A program made the translations under genes and the position numbers. From Pseudoroseomonas aestuarii (GTDB taxonomy: Bacteria > Pseudomonadota > Alphaproteobacteria > Acetobacterales > Acetobacteraceae), in contig NZ_JBHSCH010000011.1 of assembly GCF_042651065.1 (NCBI RefSeq), positions 1 to 64,000 on the forward strand: a stretch of DNA of 64,000 nucleotides, given 5' to 3'. Below the pieces are notes generated by a model. It saw nothing but the letters and a program-made list of their open reading frames with translations. It made no database searches and was not told the origin of the DNA. Shown here piece by piece: positions 22,275 to 32,300 of this stretch (its first letter is position 1; each line of letters starts with the position of its first letter).

Positions 22275-23311
22275 GGCGCCGGCCGGGGGGCAGGGGCGGG
22301 CGCGGCGGGGGCTTCCTCCGGCCGCAATTCCTCCAGCGTCGGCAGGAAGGCGCGGCGCTTCCAGGCGCCGAGCTGATAGGCCCAGCCGCGCCAGCGGGCG
22401 TTCAGCCGCTCCGCCTCGGCATCGCCGCTGGCCTCCAGCAGCACCCACACCTGCTCGCCCTGCTCGTGCAGCGTGACGGTGATGCCGAGATTGTCGGTCA
22501 GCGTGTACCGCGCCCGGCCCAGCCGCGTGCCGGGGATGTCGGCGGCGCGCTGCACATCGGTGAGCGTCAGGAATTCGAAGGCGTTGGCCACGGCGTCGAG
22601 CCGCGTCGGCTCCAGCGGCGGCGCGGCGGCCGGCTCGGCGAGGGCGAGGCGGCCATCCGGCCCTTCGCCCTTGGCCAGCACCAGGGCGGGGGCATCCTCG
22701 CGCTCCACCCGCACCCGCAGCACCCGCTCGCGCGGGAGGTTGGCGAGGTCGCGGTCGATCCAGAGCTGCGCGTCGGCATCCAGCGGCAGGCGGCCCTCCG
22801 CCAGCCAGGACTGGGTCTCGCCGGCGCGGCGGACATAGACGCTCTCCGGCACGTTGCCCTGGGTGCGGACGCGGCGGCGCCCCACCACCAGCGCCACGAT
22901 CGGCGCGCCGGTGCCGTCCAGCACCCGCAGCAGGGCGCCGGTGGAGCCCGGCTTGTCCGGGTCCTGCAGGCCGAGGCGCTCCAGCATCTCGGGGTTGGCG
23001 GTGCGCGGCTCCACCAGGCGCAGCTCGGTCAGCCCCACCAGCAGCTCGCGCACCTTCTCGGGCCGCACCGGGTAGCCCGCCACCTCGGGCAGCACCCAGC
23101 TATCGCCAGGCTGGCGCTGCACGGCGAGGCTCTGCGCGTGCCGCACCACCTCGATGCGCATGGCGCCCTGCAGGCGGGTGGCGAGGTCGCGGAACATCAG
23201 CGGCGCCGCGCCGGTCTCGGCCGGCGGCGGGCCGCCGGGGCCGAGCGCCACCACGGCGGCGGCGGAGGCGAGGGCGGCACCGCCCAGGATCAGGAGGGAT
23301 CGGCGTTGCAT
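22271..23311 (-). CDS. DUF4340-domain protein of a Gld-type ABC cluster
   Basis: A 346-residue protein with one N-terminal hydrophobic segment (LLILGGAALASAAAVVAL), probably a membrane anchor or signal, and a large periplasmic part. The repeated pattern of strands such as GDSWVLPEVAGYPVRPEKV, VGLTELRLVEPR and the later GITVTLHEQGEQVWVLLE matches DUF4340. Such genes lie next to GldG-like proteins and an ABC transporter in many proteobacteria; the function is not established. It starts 13 bases after the GldG-like gene and overlaps the NUDIX gene. The C-terminus is Pro/Ala-rich. Confidence 0.8.
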   Translation of the reverse strand: MQRRSLLILGGAALASAAAVVALGPGGPPPAETGAAPLMFRDLATRLQGAMRIEVVRHAQSLAVQRQPGDSWVLPEVAGYPVRPEKVRELLVGLTELRLVEPRTANPEMLERLGLQDPDKPGSTGALLRVLDGTGAPIVALVVGRRRVRTQGNVPESVYVRRAGETQSWLAEGRLPLDADAQLWIDRDLANLPRERVLRVRVEREDAPALVLAKGEGPDGRLALAEPAAAPPLEPTRLDAVANAFEFLTLTDVQRAADIPGTRLGRARYTLTDNLGITVTLHEQGEQVWVLLEASGDAEAERLNARWRGWAYQLGAWKRRAFLPTLEELRPEEAPAAPAPAPRPAP

Positions 23312-23324
23312 CGTTGGCTTTCCC

Positions 23325-25271
23325 TCAGGCGCGGGCGGCGGCGCGGCGGCGGCTGCGGGCCACCGCCAGCCCGATGGCGAAGAGCGTGACCAGTACCGGC
23401 ACCAGCGCGATGTTGAGGATGCGCAGGGTGCGCTCCAGCCCCTCGATGTCCCGCCGCAGGTCGAGCTGCACGGCGCGGAGCTGGCCGCGCGTGGCGACGA
23501 TCTCGGCCCGCGCCTTGTCGATCTCGGCGCGCTGCTCGGGGGTGATGACGCTCTGCGCGCCGCCTTGCCCTGTTCCCTGGCGCAGCTCGCGCAGGCGGCG
23601 CTCGGTGGCCTCCAGCCGCTGGGTAAGGGCCTGCTCGGTCTGGCGGTAGCGCGCCTCCGCCTCCCGCCGCATCGCCTCGACGCGGCCGAAGGGGCGCAGG
23701 GATTCGCCGCGCGAGCGCAGGCCGATCAGCGCGTCGCCGCCGGCCAGCGTGTCGGTGAGGTTGGCGACCAGCGCGCCATTGTCGCTGAAGGGCGTGGCCG
23801 TCTGCTGGCCGAAGAAATCCTGCACACGAACCCAGAAGCGGTCCTCCAGCAGGTCCGCGTCGTTGGCGATGACGAGGTTGGCCGGGCCCTCGCTCTGCGC
23901 CCGGTGGGCGGGAAGGTCGGCCGGGCGCTCGGCGCCCTCGGGCGGCGGCGGCGGGCCGTCGGGGAAGGCGGATTTCAGCATGCCGCGGGCGCGCGCCATC
24001 AGCACGTAGCGCTCCCCGGAGGGGCGGAACTCGGCCAGCAGCCGGGCGGGGTTGGGGTTCTCGCGCACCCGCGCGGTGTCCACCAGCATCGCCTCGGGGC
24101 TGCTGGTGATGAGCGGAGTGAACTCGATGCCCGCCCCCTCGCGCCGCCGCACCTGGCCGGCGGAGGCGAAGGTGACCTGCTGCAACTCGGCCGTCGCCAC
24201 GTCGGCGGCGCTCAGGCTGTCGCCCGTGGCGTTGAACCAGGCGGGGTAGTCCACCGCCTGCACCCGGTCCTGCGGGTTGGCGCGCACCCGCCAGGCGCCG
24301 CGCTGGTCGAGCACCACCTGGTCGCGCGGGGCCTCGATGCCCCAGGCGTTCAGCAGCCGGTCGAGGCCGGAGGCGGTGTCGGCGGGCGGCTGGCCGTTGG
24401 GGCCGGGGCGGCTGGCCTGGCTCTCGCTGTGCGGGTCGGTCAGCACGAAGAGCTTGCCGCCGCGCATGACGAACTGGTCGATGGCGTAGAGCGTGGCGTC
24501 CGCCAGCCCCTGCGGCTGCGCCACGATCAGCACCTGCGTGTCCTCGGGGATCGCCTGCGCGTCGGCGGCGACGTCGCGCAGGGTGAAGAACTGGCGAAGC
24601 TGGTTGGCGATGACGAAGGGCTGCCCGGCGCCGGGGACGCGCATCATCATCGCCCGCGGGTCGCCGTTCAGCGGCAGGGCTGAGAGCAGCCCCACCACGG
24701 GGCGGCGCGGGTTGGACAGGTCGTGGACCAGCCGCGTCAGGTCGTATTCGAGGAAGCGCTCGCGGTCGGGCTGGAGGAAGGGCAGCACCCGCTCGTCGTC
24801 CAGCAGGTTGGTGCCGGCGAGGCCGAAATAGACCTGCTCGCCGGACTGGTCCACCGGCACGCCCTGGATGCCATAGGCGAGCGCCCGGTCCTCGGTCTCC
24901 GAGAAGGGCTCAGGGTCGAGGTATTCCAGCCGCACCTTGCCGTTGGAGAGGGCGGCGTACTCCTCCAGCATCTGCCGCACCCGGTCGGCATAGGCGCCAT
25001 AGACGGGGATGCTGCCGCCGAGGCGGCGGGAGTAGAACAGCCGCAGCGTCACCGGGTCCTGCAGCCCGGAGAGCACCTGCCGGGTGCCGTCCGAGAGGGT
25101 GTAGAGGCGCTGCGCGGTGAGGTCGACCTGGGCGCGCGGCAGCAGGCGCTCGGTGAGCAGGTTGGCGGAGACGGCCAGAACCAGCGCGGCGGCGAGGCCG
25201 CCCGCCGCATAGGAGAGGCGGCGGGACGGGGCGCGCGCGGGGGCGCGCGGGGCGGGGCTTTCGGCGCTCAT
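23325..25271 (-). CDS. GldG-like ABC transporter-associated protein
   Basis: A membrane-anchored protein of 648 residues matching the GldG / ABC-type unknown-transport family. One helix lies near the N-terminus (AAGGLAAALVLAVSANLL), followed by the family pattern DLTAQRLYTLSDGTRQVL. A large extracytoplasmic domain includes RPVVGLLSALPL and MRGGKLFVLTDP. Near the C-terminus a charged coiled-coil-like stretch (EAMRREAEARYRQTEQALTQ onwards) leads into a final helix (LVPVLVTLFAIGLAVA). The ATG at 25269-25271 is chosen because the longer frame overlaps the permease gene. It lies four bases after the permease stop. In Bacteroidetes GldAFG is linked to gliding; the role in alphaproteobacteria is unknown. 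Confidence 0.85.
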   Translation of the reverse strand: MSAESPAPRAPARAPSRRLSYAAGGLAAALVLAVSANLLTERLLPRAQVDLTAQRLYTLSDGTRQVLSGLQDPVTLRLFYSRRLGGSIPVYGAYADRVRQMLEEYAALSNGKVRLEYLDPEPFSETEDRALAYGIQGVPVDQSGEQVYFGLAGTNLLDDERVLPFLQPDRERFLEYDLTRLVHDLSNPRRPVVGLLSALPLNGDPRAMMMRVPGAGQPFVIANQLRQFFTLRDVAADAQAIPEDTQVLIVAQPQGLADATLYAIDQFVMRGGKLFVLTDPHSESQASRPGPNGQPPADTASGLDRLLNAWGIEAPRDQVVLDQRGAWRVRANPQDRVQAVDYPAWFNATGDSLSAADVATAELQQVTFASAGQVRRREGAGIEFTPLITSSPEAMLVDTARVRENPNPARLLAEFRPSGERYVLMARARGMLKSAFPDGPPPPPEGAERPADLPAHRAQSEGPANLVIANDADLLEDRFWVRVQDFFGQQTATPFSDNGALVANLTDTLAGGDALIGLRSRGESLRPFGRVEAMRREAEARYRQTEQALTQRLEATERRLRELRQGTGQGGAQSVITPEQRAEIDKARAEIVATRGQLRAVQLDLRRDIEGLERTLRILNIALVPVLVTLFAIGLAVARSRRRAAARA

Positions 25272-25275
25272 GGGC

Positions 25276-26007
25276 TCAGTCCGCCTTGCGATGATCGACC
25301 GCCACGGCATTGGCGAACAGCCAGAAGCCGATGAAGCTGGCGAAGAAGACGATGTCCCGCAGCGCCACCACGCCGCGCGAGAAGCCGGAGAGGCGGTCGG
25401 TGACGGAGACGCCCCGGGCGATCTCGGCCAGCACGGGCAGGCGCACGGAGAGGAACTCGGTGACCACGGGGCTGCCGGCGGCGGCGAAGACGAAGCACAC
25501 CGCCACGGCCAGCACGAAGGCCACCACCTGGTTCTTGGTCAGCGCCGAGATGGCCGCGCCCACCGCCAGATAGGCGCCGGCCACCAGCAGGCAGCCGATA
25601 TAGCCCGTGGCGATGACGCCATTGTCCGGGTTGCCCAGGTAGTTGACGGTGATGACCAGCGGGAAGGTGAGGGCGAGGGCGATGCCGCAGAACGCCCAGG
25701 CGGCCAGGAACTTGCCCAGCACCGCCTGGCCCTGCGTCACCGGCAGGGTCAGCAGCAGCTCGATGGTGCCGAGGCGCCGCTCCTCCGCCCAGAGCCGCAT
25801 GGTCAGCGCCGGCACCAGGAACAGGAACAGCCAGGGCACGAAGCCGAAGAAGGGCTGGAGGTCGGCCGTGCCGCGGTTGAAGAAATTGCCGAGGGTGAAG
25901 GTGAGCGCGCCCGTCATCACCAGGAAGATGACGATGAACACATACGCCACGGGCGTCGCAAAATACCCGGCCAGCTCGCGCCGGGCGATGGTCAGCGCGG
26001 TGCGCAT
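25276..26007 (-). CDS. ABC transporter permease (GldF/ABC-2 type)
   Basis: An integral membrane protein of 243 residues with six predicted helices, starting YFATPVAYVFIVIFLVMTG. The segment MRLWAEERRLGTIELLLTLP is the ABC-2 family mark that contacts the ATPase. It is directly downstream of the ATPase gene, with no gap between stop and start, and four bases before the GldG-like gene. The order ATPase-permease-GldG-DUF4340 is the conserved layout of these clusters. The transported substrate is unknown. Confidence 0.88.
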   Translation of the reverse strand: MRTALTIARRELAGYFATPVAYVFIVIFLVMTGALTFTLGNFFNRGTADLQPFFGFVPWLFLFLVPALTMRLWAEERRLGTIELLLTLPVTQGQAVLGKFLAAWAFCGIALALTFPLVITVNYLGNPDNGVIATGYIGCLLVAGAYLAVGAAISALTKNQVVAFVLAVAVCFVFAAAGSPVVTEFLSVRLPVLAEIARGVSVTDRLSGFSRGVVALRDIVFFASFIGFWLFANAVAVDHRKAD

Positions 26008-26748
26008 TCAGGCAGCCTCCGGCGCGGGTCTGGGCGCCATGGTCAGTTCGCGGAACACGGCATCGAGCGAGGGGCCGCGCCGGGAGAGTTCCGCGGGCGT
26101 GGAATCGGCCAGCACCCGCCCGCGCGCGATGATGATGGCGCGGGTGCAGATGGCCGAGACCTCCTCCAGGATGTGGGTGGAGATGATGATGGCCTTGTTG
26201 GGCGCCATCTGCCCGATCAGCCGCCGCACCTCGTGCTTCTGGTTGGGGTCGAGCCCGTCGGTCGGCTCGTCCAGCACCAGCACCGGCGGGTCGTGCAGCA
26301 GGGACTGCGCCAGGCCGACGCGCCGCTTGAAGCCCTTGGAGAGCGTCTCGATCGGCTGCAGCCGCACCCCTTCCAGGGTGGTGAGGCGCATGGCGTGCGC
26401 CACCCGATCCGCCGCCTCGGAGCCGCGGTAGCCGCGCACCCGCGCGGCGAAGCCCAGGAAGCCCGCCACCGTCATCTCGGGGTAGGTGGGCGCGCCCTCG
26501 GGCAGGTAGCCGAGATGCTTCTTGGCGGCCACGGGCCGCTCCACCACATCCTCGCCGCAGATGCGGGCGGTGCCGGCGGAAGGGGTCACGAAGCCGGCCA
26601 GCATCTTCATGGTGGTGGACTTGCCGGCGCCGTTCGGCCCCAGGAAGCCCAGGACCTCGCCGCGCGCCACGGCGAAGGACACGTCGTCGACGGCGGTGAA
26701 GGCGCCGAAGCGTTTGCTCAGGCGGTCGATCTCGATCAGCGCGGACAA
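26008..26748 (-). CDS. ABC transporter ATP-binding protein (GldA type)
   Basis: Cytoplasmic ATPase of the Gld-type exporter. Walker A is GPNGAGKSTTMKMLAG. The signature is LSKGFKRRVGLAQ, the KGF variant common to this branch. Walker B is VLVLDEPTDGLDPNQ, and the switch His is in IISTHILEE. The length of 246 residues is usual. The start is TTG (26746-26748) with AGGGGG about ten bases upstream; no ATG lies at the right place. It is the first gene of the operon, preceded by an intergenic stretch that holds an inverted repeat following recG. Confidence 0.92.
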   Translation of the reverse strand: MSALIEIDRLSKRFGAFTAVDDVSFAVARGEVLGFLGPNGAGKSTTMKMLAGFVTPSAGTARICGEDVVERPVAAKKHLGYLPEGAPTYPEMTVAGFLGFAARVRGYRGSEAADRVAHAMRLTTLEGVRLQPIETLSKGFKRRVGLAQSLLHDPPVLVLDEPTDGLDPNQKHEVRRLIGQMAPNKAIIISTHILEEVSAICTRAIIIARGRVLADSTPAELSRRGPSLDAVFRELTMAPRPAPEAA

Positions 26749-26814
26749 CCGGGCGTACCCCCTGCTATGGCCGAATTGTGATCGGGTTTAACCAGGGCAG
26801 GGGGCATTGCAACC

Positions 26815-26847
26815 CCTCCGCCTGTATCGAAGCGTGCCCGGCGGAGG
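26815..26847 (-). terminator. Inverted repeat after recG
   Basis: CCTCCGCC (26815-26822) and GGCGGAGG (26840-26847) form a perfect 8-bp stem with a 17-base loop, beginning four bases beyond the recG stop. No U-tract follows on the minus strand. Confidence 0.35.
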
Positions 26848-26850
26848 CGC

Positions 26851-28905
26851 TCAGCCGGCGGCCAGCGGCGCCAGCGTCAGGTCATGGCCGAACACGCCGA
26901 GCAGCAGCCGCGCCGCCGCGCCGCGCGGGGTGGCGGCCAGATCCGGGTCCTTCTCCAGCAGCAGCGCCGCATCCTGGTGCGCCATGCGGACCAGCCCGCC
27001 ATGCCGCTGCGGGTCGGCCAGCCGGCGGCCGATGCGCCCCGCCTGCCGCATCCCCAGCGCGTCGCCACCGCCGCGGTATTCGAGGTCGGCATCGGCGATG
27101 ACGAAGCCGTCCTGCGTCTCGCGCAGCACGGCGAGGCGCCGCTGCTCGCTCTCGTTCAGCTCGGCCGAGGGCAGCAGCAGGCAGAAGCTCTGGGCCTTGC
27201 CGCGCCCGACGCGGCCGCGCAGCTGGTGCAGCGCGGCGAGGCCGAAGCGCTCCGCCTGCTCGATGATCATGATGGTGGCCTCGGGCACGTCCACCCCCAC
27301 CTCCACCACCGTGGTGGCCACCAGCAGCTGCGCGCGGCCGGCGGCGAAGTCGTGCAGCGCCGCCTCGCGCACATCCAGCTTCTGTGCGCCATGGGCGAGG
27401 CGGACCTTGTCGCCGAAAATGGCGGCCAGCTCGGCGAAGGTGGTCTCGGCGGCGGCGTTGTCGTGCTTCTCGCCTTCCTCCACGGCGCGCACCACCCAAT
27501 AGGCGCGGTGCCCCTGTGCGAAGGCGGCGCGCAGCCGGGCCACCAGCTCCTCGCGCCGCTCGCGGCTGACGATGCGGGTGACGATGGGCTGGCGGCCCGC
27601 GGGCAGCCCCTCCAGCCGGCTCACCGCCATCTCGCCCCACTGGGTCAGCAGCAGGGTGCGGGGGATGGGGGTGGCGGTCATCACCAGCACGTCGGTGGTG
27701 CCCTTCTCGGTCAGCGCCAGGCGCTGCGCCACGCCGAAGCGGTGCTGCTCGTCCACCACCGCCAGCCCGAGGTCGCGGAAGGCCACGCCCTCCTCGATCA
27801 GCGCATGGGTGCCGACGACGAGCGGGATGGAGCCATCGGCCAGCCCGGCCAGCACGCGCTTGCGCTCCTTCCCCTTCACCGAGCCGGCCAGCAGGGCGCA
27901 GGGCACGCCCGCGGCGCCGGCGAGCTTCTCCAGCGTGCGGAGGTGCTGGCGCGCCAGCAGCTCGGTGGGCGCCATGATGGCGGCCTGGGCGCCGCCCTCG
28001 ACGGCGCGCAGCATGGCCAGCACCGCCACCAGCGTCTTGCCGGCGCCGACATCGCCCTGCAGCAGCCGCAGCATCCGGCGCGGCGCGGCGAGGTCGGCGT
28101 CAATCTCGGCCAGCGCCATGGCCTGGCCGGGGGTGGGGGGGTGGCCGAAGGCGGCCAGCGCCGCGTCGCGCAGCCTTCCGTCGCCCCGCAGCGCCCGGCC
28201 GGGGCGTTGCAGCACCGTCCGCCGCACGAGGCCCACGGCCAGCTGCCCCGCCAGCAGCTCGTCATAGGCCAGGCGGTCGCGCGCGCTGTCCTCCGGCGCG
28301 GCGGCCTCCGGCGCCTGGATGGCGCGCAGCGCGGCGCCGAAGCCCGGCCAGCGGCGGCGGGCGAGCAGGGTGCGGTCCTGCCACTCGGGCAGCTCGGGCA
28401 GCGCCGCCAGCGCCGCCGCCATGGCGCGGCCCACATCGCGCTGCCCCAGCCCCTTCACCAGCGGCCAGATGGGCTGGATGCCGGGGATGGCGTCGGGCGG
28501 CTCGACGAAATCCGGCGCGTCCATCTGCCAGCGGTCGCGGAAGCGCTTCATCCGCCCCGAGACGCGGCGCACCGCCCCTTCCGGATAGGTGCGGGCCAGC
28601 CAGGCGCCGAGCCAGGAGCGGCGGCCGAAATAGATCAGGTCCAGCGGCCCCGCCGGCGATTCGCAGCAGACCGACCAGGGCTGGGTCGGCGTGCGCGGCG
28701 GCTGGACCTGCACCACGCGCAGGGGCAGGGTGGCCACCTCGCCCTCCTGCGGGGTGGTGGCGCGGCGGTCCTGGTAGCGCTCGGGCAGGTGCAGCAGCAG
28801 GTCGAGCACGCGGCCGCCCTCCACCGCCTGCGCCAGGCGCTTCCGCTTCTCCTCGGGCAAGGGCAGGCTGTCCAGCGGCGCGAGAAGCCCGGCCGGCAGG
28901 TCCAT
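26851..28905 (-). CDS. recG: ATP-dependent DNA helicase RecG
   Basis: Branch-migrating helicase that remodels stalled forks and recombination junctions. The N-terminal wedge/OB domain is represented by LDLLLHLPERYQDRR and later SGRMKRF. The motor has Walker A LQGDVGAGKTLVAV (near residue 287), Walker B VVDEQHRFGVAQR, motif III TATPIPRTLLLT, and QLRGRVGRGKAQSFC. The TRG region follows in the C-terminal part. The ATG at 28903-28905 is preferred: AGAGG lies about six bases upstream, whereas the ATG at 28935 sits right at a TATAAG -10-like element. The length is then 684 residues. It is divergent from sdhE-mfd. Confidence 0.95.
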   Translation of the reverse strand: MDLPAGLLAPLDSLPLPEEKRKRLAQAVEGGRVLDLLLHLPERYQDRRATTPQEGEVATLPLRVVQVQPPRTPTQPWSVCCESPAGPLDLIYFGRRSWLGAWLARTYPEGAVRRVSGRMKRFRDRWQMDAPDFVEPPDAIPGIQPIWPLVKGLGQRDVGRAMAAALAALPELPEWQDRTLLARRRWPGFGAALRAIQAPEAAAPEDSARDRLAYDELLAGQLAVGLVRRTVLQRPGRALRGDGRLRDAALAAFGHPPTPGQAMALAEIDADLAAPRRMLRLLQGDVGAGKTLVAVLAMLRAVEGGAQAAIMAPTELLARQHLRTLEKLAGAAGVPCALLAGSVKGKERKRVLAGLADGSIPLVVGTHALIEEGVAFRDLGLAVVDEQHRFGVAQRLALTEKGTTDVLVMTATPIPRTLLLTQWGEMAVSRLEGLPAGRQPIVTRIVSRERREELVARLRAAFAQGHRAYWVVRAVEEGEKHDNAAAETTFAELAAIFGDKVRLAHGAQKLDVREAALHDFAAGRAQLLVATTVVEVGVDVPEATIMIIEQAERFGLAALHQLRGRVGRGKAQSFCLLLPSAELNESEQRRLAVLRETQDGFVIADADLEYRGGGDALGMRQAGRIGRRLADPQRHGGLVRMAHQDAALLLEKDPDLAATPRGAAARLLLGVFGHDLTLAPLAAG

Positions 28906-28919
28906 TTCCGCCTCTTGGG

Positions 28920-28948
28920 CTGACACGATTCCCATCTGCCCTTATATG
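28920..28948 (+). promoter_or_regulatory. sdhE-mfd promoter, overlapping a recG promoter
   Basis: CTGACA (28920-28925), a 17-base spacer and TATATG (28943-28948) make a plausible sigma-70 promoter for sdhE. On the minus strand TATAAG (28941-28946) could be the recG -10. The two genes therefore probably share 70 bases of back-to-back promoter DNA. Confidence 0.45.
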
Positions 28949-28972
28949 CCAGCCCCACAAGGCGCCGACGAC

Positions 28973-29329
28973 ATGTCCCAGAGCAACGATACGCCCCCCG
29001 ATCCGAATGCCGCCGCTGCGTCCCCGGCGGAGCCGCCGCCGGCGCTCTCCCCGCGCCGCCGGCGCCTGCTGTTCCGCGCGCACCATCGCGGCACCAAGGA
29101 AACCGACCTCATGGTGGGCGGCTTTGTCACCCGTCACATCGCCAGCTTCACCGAGGCGGAGCTGGACGAGCTGGAGGCGGTGCTGGAATTGCTGGATGTC
29201 GATCTCGCCGACTGGCTCTCGGGCCGCCGCCCCATTCCGCCCGAGGTGATGACTCCGATGCTGACCCGCATGTCCGAGGAATGCTCGATGCTGGGCGCCG
29301 GGGTGCCGGAGGCCGCGCGCCGGGCATGA
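28973..29329 (+). CDS. sdhE: Succinate dehydrogenase assembly factor (FAD assembly factor)
   Basis: Small protein of 118 residues that helps attach FAD covalently to SdhA. The first 25 or so residues are a Pro/Ala-rich extension. The DUF339 core follows, with the flavinylation motif RGTKETDLMVGGF (RGxxE) and the helix LDVDLADWLSGRRPIP. The ATG at 28973 begins at MSQSND; a frame from 28946 would run into the promoter. The stop overlaps the mfd ATG (ATGA). The sdh genes themselves are not in the window; the sdhE-mfd pairing near recG is common in alphaproteobacteria. Confidence 0.9.
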   Translation: MSQSNDTPPDPNAAAASPAEPPPALSPRRRRLLFRAHHRGTKETDLMVGGFVTRHIASFTEAELDELEAVLELLDVDLADWLSGRRPIPPEVMTPMLTRMSEECSMLGAGVPEAARRA

Positions 29330-32300
29330 GCGCGCTCACCATCCACGGCGCCCCCGAGGGCTTCGACGCCCTGCTGCTCAGCCGCCGCCGCGCCGAGGCG
29401 GAGGGTTTCGTCCTGCATGTCTGCCGCGACGATTCCCGCATGGCGCGGATGCAGGACGGGCTGGCCTTCTTCGCGCCGGGGATCGAGGTGCTGCGCTTCC
29501 CGGCCTGGGACTGCCTGCCCTATGACCGCGTCTCGCCCCATGCCGAGCTGGTGGCCGAGCGCGTGGCGACCCTCACCCGGCTGCTGGAGAAGGGCGACCG
29601 CCCGCGCATCGTGCTGACCACGGTGAACGCGCTGGTGCAGCGCGTGCCGCCGCGCGCCGTGTTCGAGGGCGCCACGCTGCACCTGAAGCGCGGCGGGCGC
29701 ATCACGCCGGAGAAGCTGGCCGGCTTCCTGGAGGCCAATGGCTATGGCCGCGTCGCCACGGTGATGGAGCCGGGCGAATACGCGGTGCGCGGCGGCATCG
29801 TCGACCTCTACCCGGCCGGCGAGCCGGAGCCGGTGCGGCTCGACCTGTTCGGCGACGAGATCGAGAGCCTGCGGCATTTCTCCACCGAGACGCAGCGCAG
29901 CGGCAAGCCGATGGACGGGCTGTGGCTGCGCCCGGTGGGCGAGGTGTTCCTCGACGAGGAGTCCATCGCCCGCTTCCGCGCCGGCTACCGCGACCTGTTC
30001 GGCAACGCCGCGGCCGAGGACCCGCTCTACGTCTCCATCTCCGCCGGCCGCCGCCACCTCGGCATGGAGCACTACGTCCCGCTCTTCCACGAGAGCATGG
30101 CGACGCTGCTGGACTACATGCCCGGCGCCTCGGTCAGCCTGGACCACCAGGCGGAGGAGGCGCTGGAGGTGCGGCTCGAGATGGTCGAGGACCATTACGA
30201 GGCCCGCCGCATGCCGGCGCGGGAAGGCGAGGTGCCCTACCGCCCCGTGCCGCCGCGCCGCCTCTACCTGGACCGCAAGGGCTGGGACGCGATGCTCGCG
30301 GGCGGCCCGCTGCTGCGCTTCAGCCCCTTCCCGAAGCCCGACGGCGCCGAGGGCATCGAGGCCGGCGGCCGCCCCGGCGGCCTCTATGCCGAGGCCCGCA
30401 CGGCGGGCGAGAACGTCTTCCACCTCTACCACCAGCATGCCGAGGCGCAGGCCAAGGGCGGCATGCGCCCGGTGGTCGCCGCCTGGACGCGCGGCTCGCG
30501 CGAGCGGCTGGGCAATCTGCTGCGGGAGAACCGCGTGCCCGCCCAGGCGGTGGAGGACTGGGCCGCCGCCCAGGCGCTGCCGGCGGGCGTGGTGGCGCTG
30601 GTGGTCTATGGCGTGGAGCGTGGCTTCACCGGCCCCGCCGCAGGCACCAAGGGCAGCGGCGCCATCGCCCTGACCGGCGAGCAGGACCTGCTGGGCGAGC
30701 GCATCGCCCGGCCGCCGCGCCGCCGCAAGCGGGCGGACCAGTTCATCGCCGATGCCACCGAGATCGCCGAGGGCGACCTGGTGGTGCACCAGGACCACGG
30801 CATCGGCCGCTATGACGGGCTGGAGACCATCGGCGTCTCCGGCGCGCCGCATGACTGCCTGCGGCTGATCTACGATGGCGGGGACAAGCTGTTCCTGCCG
30901 GTCGAGAACATCGAGCTGCTCTCGCGCTTCGGCAGCGACAGCGCGGGCGTCGCGCTCGACAAGCTCGGCGGCACCTCCTGGCAGAACCGCAAGGCCCGCG
31001 CCAAGCAGCGCATCGCCGACATGGCGGGCCAGCTCATCCGCATCGCCGCCGAGCGGCGGGTGAAGGAGGGCCACCTCGCCACCCCGCCGGAGGGCGCGTG
31101 GGACGAGTTCTGCGCCCGCTTCCCCTTCGCCGAGACGGAGGACCAGCAGCGCGCCATCGCCGACGTGCTGGAGGACCTCTCCGCCGGCCGGCCGATGGAC
31201 CGCCTGATCTGCGGCGATGTCGGCTTCGGCAAGACCGAGATCGCGCTGCGCGCCGCCTTCGTCGTCGCCATGACGGGGGCGCAGGTGGCGGTGGTGGTGC
31301 CCACCACGCTGCTCTCCCGCCAGCATTTCCGCACCTTCACCGCCCGCTTCGAGGGGCTGCCGATCCGCATCGCCCAGCTCTCCCGCATGGTCACGGCGAA
31401 GGAGGCGGCGCAGGTGAAGGCGGGGCTGGCGGACGGCTCCATCAACATCGTCGTCGGCACCCACGCGCTGCTGGCCAAGGGCGTGGAGTTCGCCGATCTC
31501 GGCCTCGTCATCGTCGACGAGGAGCAGCATTTCGGCGTGGCGCACAAGGAGCGGCTGAAATCGCTCAAGGCCGATGTGCATGTCCTCACCCTGACGGCGA
31601 CGCCCATTCCGCGCACCCTGCAGCTGGCGCTGACCGGCGTGCGGGAGATGAGCGTCATCGCGACGCCTCCCGTGGACCGGCTGGCGGTGCGCACCTTCAT
31701 CATGCCCTTCGATGCGGTGGTGGTGCGCGAGGCCATCCAGCGCGAGCGGCTGCGCGGCGGGCAGATCTTCTGCGTCGTGCCACGGCTGGAAGACCTGCCG
31801 AAGATGGCCACGCGGCTGGCCGACATCGTGCCCGAGGCGCGCACCGTGCAGGCGCATGGCCGCCTGACGCCGACCGAGCTCGAGCGGGTGATGACCGAGT
31901 TCGGCGACGGCAAGTACGACATCCTGCTCGCCACCAACATCGTGGAAAGCGGGCTGGACATGCCGGCGGTGAACACGCTGATCATCCACCGCGCCGACAT
32001 GTTCGGCCTCGCCCAGCTCTACCAGCTGCGCGGGCGGGTGGGGCGCGGCAAGCAGCGCGGCTACGCCTACCTCACCTGGCCGGCCACGCAGCGCCTGTCG
32101 GTGGCTGCCGAGAAGCGGCTGGCGGTGATGCAGACGCTCGACAACCTCGGCGCCGGCTTCACCCTCGCCAGCCACGACCTCGACATCCGCGGCGCCGGCA
32201 ACCTGCTGGGCGACGAGCAGTCCGGCCATATCCGCGAGGTGGGCATCGAGCTCTACCAGCAGATGCTGGAGGAGGCGGTGGCCGACATCAAGGCCGGGCA

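Noticed and set aside
26749..26850. Promoter of the Gld-type ABC operon
   Set aside because: TTGCAA and TTAAAC or CATAGC motifs are present on the minus strand but the spacing is wrong for a sigma-70 promoter.
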